Below are positions 29,001-34,052 of a stretch of 64,000 bases of DNA, piece by piece. Origin of the DNA: Pleomorphomonas diazotrophica (GTDB lineage Bacteria > Pseudomonadota > Alphaproteobacteria > Rhizobiales > Pleomorphomonadaceae). The stretch spans positions 124,001 to 188,000 of the forward strand of contig NZ_PJNW01000014.1 of NCBI RefSeq assembly GCF_002844595.1, given 5' to 3'. The notes under the pieces were generated by a model. That model worked only from the letters and a program-made list of their open reading frames with translations, was not told the DNA's origin and ran no database searches. Position numbers and translations under genes: made by a program. Within the stretch, counting starts at the first letter, position 1. Each line of letters starts with the position of its first letter.

Positions 29001-29213
29001 GAGCGTCTGCCGGTCGGCAACGTCTACGTCAATCGCAACATGATTGGCGCGGTGGTCGGTTCGCAGCCCTTCGGTGGTTCGGGGCTTTCCGGCACCGGTC
29101 CCAAGGCGGGCGGACCCAACTATCTCACCCGCTTCGCGCTGGAACAGGTGGTGTCGATCAACACGGCGGCGGCCGGCGGCAATGCGACGCTGGTCGCCAT
29201 GGGTGACGACTGA
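26097..29213 (+). CDS. putA: Bifunctional proline dehydrogenase / L-glutamate-gamma-semialdehyde dehydrogenase
   Basis: Protein of 1038 residues that oxidises proline to glutamate in two coupled steps at the inner-membrane face. The FAD barrel domain spans about 80-480 with KLSALHPRYE, RLVKGAYWD and QRLHGMG; the NAD-linked aldehyde dehydrogenase fills about 550-1030 with APWNFPLAIF, FTGSTDTAF, general-base Glu near 791 (AETGGLNAM) and nucleophile Cys near 825 (GQRCSALR). No ribbon-helix-helix domain at the N-terminus, so this is the non-autoregulating type. A terminator follows at 29241. Confidence 0.96.
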   Translation: MSAVLSEPLRAPRFSPPYAEDETAVVRRLLAARPEDAEGRARVDAHASRLIAAIRDGKSAIGGVEDFLKAYSLTTREGLAIMVMAEALLRVPDGATADKLIEDKLASAAFGFHGKGEDPWLVAASGWALGVTTRVLQPGETPENVVTGLVKRLGMPAVRAATRQAMKIMGHQFVLGTSIEAALSRARSLAGKGYRHSYDMLGEGARTAVDAERYFADYARAIEAIGRSAGSEALPARPGISVKLSALHPRYEALNAERVVTELVPKLLELSRAAKAYDLNLTVDAEEADRLKLSLDVIAAVAGDPSLAGWDGFGLAVQAYQKRAPAVIDYLIELAESLNRRFMVRLVKGAYWDTEMKRGQERGLADYPLFTRKASTDLSYLVCADKLLRARPRLYPQFATHNALTVAEVSEIAGTNRHFEFQRLHGMGDTLYREVTEKDGQPCRIYAPVGGHKDLLAYLVRRLLENGANSSFVAAVGDAKVEISTLLKRPADVLDGGDRARHARIPLPADLFGSRRNSRGLELADEQVLEPLLTAISMAGSNFGTAASIIDGVDVKGASRILLSPIDGKTEIGRVIDADAETASKAVAAMAAGFRPWSETLAETRASVLERAADILEERLPAFLAVLALEAGKTLADGIAEVREAVDFCRYYAAEARRLFGAPVAMPGPTGEENRLTYRGRGVFAAIAPWNFPLAIFMGQTAAALAAGNTVVAKPAEQTPLVGAMAVRLLHEAGVPASALALLVGDGTAGAALTADPRIAGVAFTGSTDTAFAINRTLAAKRGPIVPLIAETGGLNAMIVDATALGEQVTDDVITSAFRSAGQRCSALRLLFVQEDVADHMIGLIKGAAAELKVGDPRRPDTDLGPIIDREQTEKLAIHVAAWQGKGGVLFSGEAPGDTLAGGTYFPPVIIELPDAEALDREVFGPVLHVVRYKAKDLDRIIESIAASGYGLTLGIHSRIEATVKRIVERLPVGNVYVNRNMIGAVVGSQPFGGSGLSGTGPKAGGPNYLTRFALEQVVSINTAAAGGNATLVAMGDD

Positions 29214-29240
29214 ACGAACAAGAGACAAGGGGGCGGGATG

Positions 29241-29270
29241 GGCCGGGGAGCGATCCTCGGCCTTTCCTTT
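29241..29270 (+). terminator. Rho-independent terminator of putA
   Basis: GGCCGGGGA pairs with TCCTCGGCC through one G-T wobble (loop GCGA), followed by TTTCCTTTG. It lies 27 bp after the putA stop. Confidence 0.7.
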
Positions 29271-29290
29271 GTTGCCAACTGCAACCGAAC

Positions 29291-29318
29291 AAAAAAACAG
29301 GCCGGGGTTACCGGCCTG
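29291..29318 (-). terminator. Minus-strand intrinsic terminator
   Basis: Perfect 8-bp stem CAGGCCGG/CCGGCCTG with a TAACC loop on the minus strand followed by seven Ts. It is pointed away from mtgA and against putA, so neither neighbour explains it. Confidence 0.85.
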
Positions 29319-29402
29319 AGTTCTGGGAGGAAAGCTGGAGTGCCACGGTGGATCAGGAGGAAGATCCAGACGGAAGACCGACGAAGCAGCGCTCACAAGT
29401 CA
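29291..29402 (-). ncRNA. Candidate anti-Shine-Dalgarno small RNA
   Basis: Read on the minus strand, a hairpin TGGATC-TTCCTCCT-GATCCA (29368-29349) presents an eight-base loop complementary to ribosome binding sites. A second pyrimidine run CTTTCCTCCCAG (29334-29323, containing CTCCCA) follows, then an 8-bp perfect hairpin CAGGCCGG/CCGGCCTG and seven Ts (29297-29291), a textbook intrinsic terminator. No minus-strand protein gene lies upstream, so the terminator must serve a transcript starting in this gap. TTGACA at 29437-29432 suggests a start near 29402, but the matching -10 is poor. Layout resembles the alphaproteobacterial AbcR/ar14/ar15-type or CcsR-like RNAs; family membership is unproven. 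Confidence 0.6.
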
Positions 29403-29615
29403 AAGGTCTCACGCTGCCTTAATTCGCGCCATGTCAAAATTGAAGCATCGCCGTATAAAAAGCGGGCACTTGCTGTTTTTCTCGGCTAACTGGGCACCTC
29501 GCCTCCGAAAAACGGCTCCATGTCGATTGGGACCGAACGAGCTCCCGACCGTTTTTCCCCTTGTTTGCCGGGTCGGCGCTGTTGGTTTATGAGAACACGG
29601 ACAGGCGGGTGGAGC

Positions 29616-30359
29616 ATGAGCGATCTCAGCGAGGCGATGGCCGAGGGCGAGCCGACGGCGGATGATGGGGAGGCGGCGGCTGTGAGGCGGGCTGGCTGGC
29701 GGATCTGGCTCAAACGGCTGTCACTGGCCGCGGCCGTGGTGGTCGTGCTGCCTTTCGTGCTGACGCCGCTTTATCTCTTTGCCCGCCCCGTTTCGACGCT
29801 GATGGTCTGGGACCTTCTGACGCTTCAAGGCTACAGCCGGCAATGGGTCGATCTCGACGACATTTCGCCAAGCATGAAGCAGGCCGTGGTCATGAGCGAG
29901 GACGGGCAGTTCTGCTTTCACGACGGGGTCGATTGGGAACAGCTTCGCTCGGTGCTGAGCCGCGACGGTGGACCAAGCCGGGGGGCGAGCACCATCACCA
30001 TGCAGACGGTGAAGAACGTCTTCCTGTGGCCGTCGCGTTCCTATATCCGCAAGGGCCTCGAAATCCCGCTGGCGCTCTACGCCGATCTCGTCTGGTCGAA
30101 GCGCCGAACGCTGGAGATCTATCTCAACATCGCCGAGCTCGGTCCCAACGTCTACGGCGTCGAGGCGGCGGCGCAGCATTACTACAAGAAGCCGGCGTCC
30201 AAGCTGAGCCGGCGCGAGGCGGCGCTGATTGCGGCTGCCCTGCCCAATCCGGCCATCCGCAATCCCCTGAAGCCCAGCCGCGCGCAGAAGACGCTGTCGC
30301 GCATCATCGAGCGCCGCGTCAGCCAATCGGGCGCCTATGTCGAGTGCCTGCAGCCATGA
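29616..30359 (+). CDS. mtgA: Monofunctional biosynthetic peptidoglycan transglycosylase
   Basis: Glycosyltransferase family 51 enzyme of 247 residues that polymerises lipid II into glycan strands. A cytoplasmic tail and single membrane anchor (about 36-58) precede the GT51 domain, which shows the catalytic Glu in VVMSEDGQFCFHDGVDW, then RGASTITMQTVKNVFLWPSRSYIRKGLEIPLA, and EIYLNIAELGPNVYGVEAAAQHYY (each motif as separate blocks in the standard order). No transpeptidase domain. Start MSDLSEAMAEGEP at 29616 gives family length; an ATG 32 codons upstream is open but lacks support. Confidence 0.92.
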   Translation: MSDLSEAMAEGEPTADDGEAAAVRRAGWRIWLKRLSLAAAVVVVLPFVLTPLYLFARPVSTLMVWDLLTLQGYSRQWVDLDDISPSMKQAVVMSEDGQFCFHDGVDWEQLRSVLSRDGGPSRGASTITMQTVKNVFLWPSRSYIRKGLEIPLALYADLVWSKRRTLEIYLNIAELGPNVYGVEAAAQHYYKKPASKLSRREAALIAAALPNPAIRNPLKPSRAQKTLSRIIERRVSQSGAYVECLQP

Positions 30360-30527
30360 TGCCGGCCATCGGGATTGCGACGGAGAGGCGCACTTTTTTC
30401 CGGGCAGGCACTGGCAAAGTGGCGCGTCAGTCTGTATAAGGCCGCATCTTTAGGAACGAGCGCCCGCGCGCCCGAACGGTGGACCATTGCGGTTCCCTCT
30501 TCAGAGCGGGCGATGGAGTAGAAGACA

Positions 30528-30710
30528 ATGGCAGTTCCCAAGCGAAAGACCTCGCCGTCCAAGCGGGGCATGCGTCGGTCCGCCGATGCCCTGAAGCAGC
30601 CGACCTACGTCGAGGACAAGACCTCGGGTGAGCTGCGTCGTCCGCATCACGTCGATCTCAAGACCGGCATGTACCGCGGCCGCCAGATCCTGGCGCCGAA
30701 GGAAGCCTGA
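30528..30710 (+). CDS. rpmF: 50S ribosomal protein L32
   Basis: Ribosomal protein of 60 residues beginning [20 protein letters not shown], the alphaproteobacterial L32 pattern; like other members of this class it lacks the zinc-binding cysteines. Ribosome binding site is GGAG 14 bases upstream (GATGGAGTAGAAGACA). A TATAAG hexamer at 30435-30440 may be the -10 of its promoter in the 168-bp gap after mtgA. It is monocistronic with a terminator 50 bp downstream. Confidence 0.97.
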   Translation: MAVPKRKTSPSKRGMRRSADALKQPTYVEDKTSGELRRPHHVDLKTGMYRGRQILAPKEA

Positions 30711-30760
30711 CAAGAGATTGCTCGGCCGTCCTCGACGGCCGGGATGTCGACCTGAAAAGA

Positions 30761-30790
30761 GCCGGTGCATTGCGCCGGCCTTTTTGTTTT
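30761..30790 (+). terminator. Rho-independent terminator of rpmF
   Basis: GCCGGTGC-att-GCGCCGGC stem (one T-G wobble) followed by CTTTTTGTTTTT. Confidence 0.9.
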
Positions 30791-30803
30791 TGTGCTGTGT
30801 CGA

Positions 30804-31190
30804 TCAGTATTCGGCGGCGCCGAAGAAGCCGGGCTCGAGGTCGGTGACGCGGCGATAGCCGTCACGATAGAGCGCGTCGGCCCGGGCGACGATCAGCGAG
30901 GGATCGCGGCGGACGCGGCGCTCGCCGGTAGCGGAATCGCCGAGACCAAGGGCGGCGAGCTGGGCAACGAAGGGCGCCGAGGCGGGGTTGCCCAAGGATA
31001 TCGCGGTCGGATGGCGATAGGTTTCCTTCCAGGCGTCGGCGGGAAGGTCGACGATGGCGAGTTCCTGCCGACGATCGCCGCCGGCGGACGCACCCTCGGT
31101 CGCCTCGACGTAACGACCGGATGCGCGGCGGGCTGCCCTTTCGAGGCCTTGGCCGCTGGTGCTGCCGATGGAGCCGACCGATCCGATCAT
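30804..31190 (-). CDS. Small protein of unknown function
   Basis: Protein of 128 residues starting MIGSVGSIGSTSGQG, preceded by GAAAGG 11 bases upstream; the open frame extends much further up but loses coding character. Composition: a flexible Gly/Ser/Ala N-terminal third, then a compact part (AIVDLPADAWKETYRHPTA... and DALYRDGYRRVTDLEPGFF). No signal peptide, membrane span or known domain was recognised. The striking point is its upstream region, which holds a near-perfect CtrA-type site about 95 bp before the start. It converges on rpmF, whose terminator separates them. Confidence 0.6.
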   Translation of the reverse strand: MIGSVGSIGSTSGQGLERAARRASGRYVEATEGASAGGDRRQELAIVDLPADAWKETYRHPTAISLGNPASAPFVAQLAALGLGDSATGERRVRRDPSLIVARADALYRDGYRRVTDLEPGFFGAAEY

Positions 31191-31272
31191 TGTCGCGGAC
31201 CTTTCAGGAACTGTGCCGTTTCGGCACGAACAAACCAATGTGAGGAGAGCCGAGCAACCGGCGCGCCAGATC

Positions 31273-31297
31273 TTAAGGATGGTTAAGAAAGGGTTAA
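31273..31297 (-). promoter_or_regulatory. Candidate CtrA-binding cluster (three TTAA elements)
   Basis: On the minus strand the bases read TTAA-CCCTTTC-TTAAC followed by CAT (31297-31279) and a third TTAA at 31276-31273. This is the full published CtrA consensus TTAA-N7-TTAAC and also contains the TTAACCAT half-site. It sits between the small unknown gene (start 31190) and the EAL gene (start 31435) and could act on either. Confidence 0.6.
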
Positions 31298-31434
31298 TGC
31301 GCAAGGCTGCGCCCGAAAATTTCGCCGGTCTGCCGGAGATTTCCGGCGTGGATCGATGACCGGCGAACCAAAATGGCGGTTCCCGTGACGGGGGTGTTGC
31401 GGTAGGTGTTCCAAAACGGCGAGGACGGCGGCAA

Positions 31435-33186
31435 ATGGATGACGAACTCGTTTCCCCGGACGGACACAAACTGATCGGCAGCGCCGCCGGCGCGGCCATG
31501 GCGGCGGCCGGCATTGCCGCCTACGAGCACGACTATGCCGGGGATCGTCTGCGCTGGTCGCCCAATGCCGGCGAGGTCCTCGATCTTCCGGACTACGAGG
31601 TGCCGCTTTCGATGCGCGCGCTGCACCGCCTGATTGGGCCGCAGGCTGAAACGTTGCGGCTCGCCGCGACGCCGCCGGCGGCGCTGTCCGCCGACCGCAT
31701 CGGTCCCGACTATCGGCTCGTCTACGACCTGATGCCGCGCGGCGGTAAGCCGCAGGGCATCCGTGTCGAGGAGAGCGGCAGCTGGTACGGGCCGGACGGC
31801 CAGCCGGCGCTCGGCGCGCGCGGCACCGTGAGGGTTTTGCCGCGCGGCACCGAGATGGCGGCGCCGGTTCGTCTCTACGGGCCGGATCGGCGGCTCGACC
31901 GCGACGAGCTGCTGCAAACCCTCGACGATCGGCTGAAGCTCCTGGAGGCTGACGGCGGTTCGGCGGTGTTCCTGATCATCGCCGTGCTGGACATCGGCCG
32001 CATCAACGCCAACTTCGGCTATGAGGCCGGCGACCGGGTGATCGACGCCGCCGGCCAGCGCATTCTCCGCCGGATGCGGCAAGGCGACGTGTTCGGTTCG
32101 TTTTCAGGCCACAAGTTTGGCGCCATCCTCAACGACTGCGACGAGCACGCGCTGATCATTGCCGCCGAACGCTTCCGCGAAGCGGTGCGCGGTGAGCCGA
32201 TCGACTGCGACGGCGCCGCCGTACGCGCCGACATCGCCTTCGGCGCGGTGATGCTGCCGCAGCATGCGCTGTCTGGCGCGATGGCCGCCAACCGCGCCGA
32301 GGAGGCGCTGGGCGATGCCCGGCGCGACGCCGACCGTCACCTCTCCCTCTACGAGCCGTCGGCGGCCCGCGATGCCCTTCGCCGCCGCAATGTCGAGATC
32401 GCCGAGGCGATCCAGCGCGGCCTTGCTGAGGAGCGCTTCGTGCTGGCCTACCAACCGATCGCTTCCGCCGACGACCGCTCGATCCTGTCCTACGAGGCGC
32501 TCAGCCGGCTGGTGCTGCCGTCCGGGGAGGTGGTGTCCGGCGGTCCCTATGTCGAGGCGGCGGAAAAGCTCGGTCTCATCCGGCGGCTCGACATGCGGGC
32601 CCTGACGCTGGTGATGGCCGACCTCCAGGCCTCGGCGTCCCTCAGGCTGTCCGTCAACGTGTCGCCGGAAACGCTGGCCGATCCGGCCTGGCTCAGCATG
32701 CTGGTGGCCGGTGCCCGCCGCGACAGCGATGCCCTCAGGCGGTTGACCATCGAGATCACCGAAACGGCGGCGCTATCGCGCCTCGATGATCTCAGACACA
32801 TGGTCGCCACGGTCCGCGACATCGGCTGCCGCATCGCCATCGACGACTTCGGCTCGGGGCACACCTCGCTTCGGATGCTGCGCGACATCAAGCCGGACTG
32901 GTTGAAGATCGACGGTGCCTTCATCCGCGACATCGGCCGCGATGCCGACGCCGTGGTGTTTGTCCGGGCCCTCACCACGCTGGCCGGGCATTTTGGCATC
33001 CGGACCGTTGCCGAGTTCGTGCAGGACGAGGCATCGGCGGTGCTGCTCGCCGAGCTTGGCATCTCCGCCTTCCAGGGGAAGCTGATCGGCGAACCGCGCC
33101 TCAGGGCCGGGCCGGGCGCCACGGTGCTGGATGGCCTCGACGGGGAGGGTTGGCTTCGCGGGCCGCTCGATGTCGCACCGGCCTGA
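31435..33186 (+). CDS. EAL phosphodiesterase with degenerate GGDEF domain
   Basis: Cytosolic protein of 583 residues. The N-terminal third (about 20-140) looks PAS-like (AYEHDYAGDRLRWSPNAGEVLDL). The GGDEF domain (about 155-310) is inactive by motif: SGHKF near residue 224 in place of GGDEF. The EAL domain (about 325-565) keeps YEALSR near 352, NVSPETL, EITETA, AIDDFGSGHTSL, WLKID and FQGK, so c-di-GMP hydrolysis seems intact. The dead GGDEF probably serves as a GTP sensor, as in other hybrids. A CtrA-type box lies about 140 bp upstream. Confidence 0.88.
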   Translation: MDDELVSPDGHKLIGSAAGAAMAAAGIAAYEHDYAGDRLRWSPNAGEVLDLPDYEVPLSMRALHRLIGPQAETLRLAATPPAALSADRIGPDYRLVYDLMPRGGKPQGIRVEESGSWYGPDGQPALGARGTVRVLPRGTEMAAPVRLYGPDRRLDRDELLQTLDDRLKLLEADGGSAVFLIIAVLDIGRINANFGYEAGDRVIDAAGQRILRRMRQGDVFGSFSGHKFGAILNDCDEHALIIAAERFREAVRGEPIDCDGAAVRADIAFGAVMLPQHALSGAMAANRAEEALGDARRDADRHLSLYEPSAARDALRRRNVEIAEAIQRGLAEERFVLAYQPIASADDRSILSYEALSRLVLPSGEVVSGGPYVEAAEKLGLIRRLDMRALTLVMADLQASASLRLSVNVSPETLADPAWLSMLVAGARRDSDALRRLTIEITETAALSRLDDLRHMVATVRDIGCRIAIDDFGSGHTSLRMLRDIKPDWLKIDGAFIRDIGRDADAVVFVRALTTLAGHFGIRTVAEFVQDEASAVLLAELGISAFQGKLIGEPRLRAGPGATVLDGLDGEGWLRGPLDVAPA

Positions 33187-33244
33187 TCAGATGCGAAGAC
33201 CTCCGGCGCCGCCAATGCGCCGACCGTGAAGCGCCGGCTTCGGT

Positions 33245-33811
33245 CTACTTGGTTTCCGGCGCCAGCCGGTCGAGTCGCCGCCGCATGGCCTCCAGTTCGT
33301 CGCGCAGCGCGTCGATGTCGGCGGCGCGGCTTTCGGCGGGGCTCGCCTCTTCCTCCGGGGCCTCGCCGGGCAGTGCGGCGCGCACCGCCCGCTCAAAGGA
33401 TTCGGCGTTGAGCCGGACCTGTTCCCCCAGCTTCTCGCTGAGGGCGGGGGCACCGAGCGCCTCACCGGCGATGCCGCGCATCTTGCCCTGCTCCCGGGCG
33501 AACTGGCCGATCGAATACTCGAGAAAGGCCGGCACCATGGCCTGCAACTCGTCGCCATAGAAGCGGATGAGCTGGCGCAGGAAGTTGACGGGCAGCAGAT
33601 GGGGCCCCCGCGTCTCTTCCTCGAGGATGATCTGGGTCAGCACCTCATGGGTGATCTCCTGGTCGCTTCGGGCGTCGATCACCACGAAGTCGGTGTTGGC
33701 GCGCACCATGGCGGCGAGATCCTGCAGCGTGACGTAGCTCGACGTACCCGTGTCGTAGAGACGCCGGTTGGCGTATTTCCGGATGACGGTGCCTTGCCTC
33801 GTCCTGGACAT
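33245..33811 (-). CDS. phaR: Polyhydroxyalkanoate synthesis repressor PhaR
   Basis: Regulator of 188 residues that binds PHB granules and DNA. N-terminal PHB accumulation domain VIRKYANRRLYDTGTSSYVTL and FVVIDARSDQEITHEVLTQII are unmistakable; a second domain LPVNFLRQLIRFYGDELQAMVPAFLEYS follows, then an acidic/Arg coiled tail. Start MSRTRQGTVIRKYANRR at 33811; the reading frame stays open far upstream without coding features. No phasin or PHB synthase gene is nearby; the repressor probably acts elsewhere and on itself. Confidence 0.93.
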   Translation of the reverse strand: MSRTRQGTVIRKYANRRLYDTGTSSYVTLQDLAAMVRANTDFVVIDARSDQEITHEVLTQIILEEETRGPHLLPVNFLRQLIRFYGDELQAMVPAFLEYSIGQFAREQGKMRGIAGEALGAPALSEKLGEQVRLNAESFERAVRAALPGEAPEEEASPAESRAADIDALRDELEAMRRRLDRLAPETK

Positions 33812-33870
33812 CGGGAGCCTCTTGAACTTCGCCGCGCTCCACCGCGACGCACCCCAACATAGGCGTAATG

Positions 33871-33881
33871 GTGCAGCGCAG
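33871..33881. promoter_or_regulatory. Candidate PhaR operator
   Basis: GTGCAGCGCAG differs by one base from the CTGC-N3-GCAG element described for PhaR of phototrophic alphaproteobacteria. It lies 60 bp upstream of phaR, fitting autoregulation. A single short site in GC-rich DNA is weak evidence. Confidence 0.3.
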
Positions 33882-34052
33882 CCAAGCCTTTCGCTTTGCA
33901 CCTGTCGTTCTTTTGCAGTGCGGTAGAAGGCTTCTCCCAACGGATAGGCAGAGAAAGATGCCAAAAGCTGAAAGGACTGGTATTGTCGATGCTTGCACCG
34001 GATTTCGGAGGGAAAACGGTGCGGCCAGAGGGCGTCGGGGGATCGGGGAGGC

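Larger units (their letters stand above)
29214..29615. other. 402-bp putA-mtgA intergenic region
   Basis: This long gap contains the putA terminator (29241-29270), then a minus-strand small RNA candidate (about 29291-29402) with its own terminator. The remaining part up to mtgA, about 29440-29615, is AT-richer and presumably holds promoters: TATAAA at 29454-29459 on the plus strand is a -10-like hexamer. No protein with a ribosome binding site and family resemblance was found in it. Confidence 0.6.

Noticed and set aside
29238-29489. 83-codon plus-strand frame after putA
   Set aside because: It spans two terminators, lacks a ribosome binding site and reads as basic noise; the small RNA interpretation explains the sequence better.
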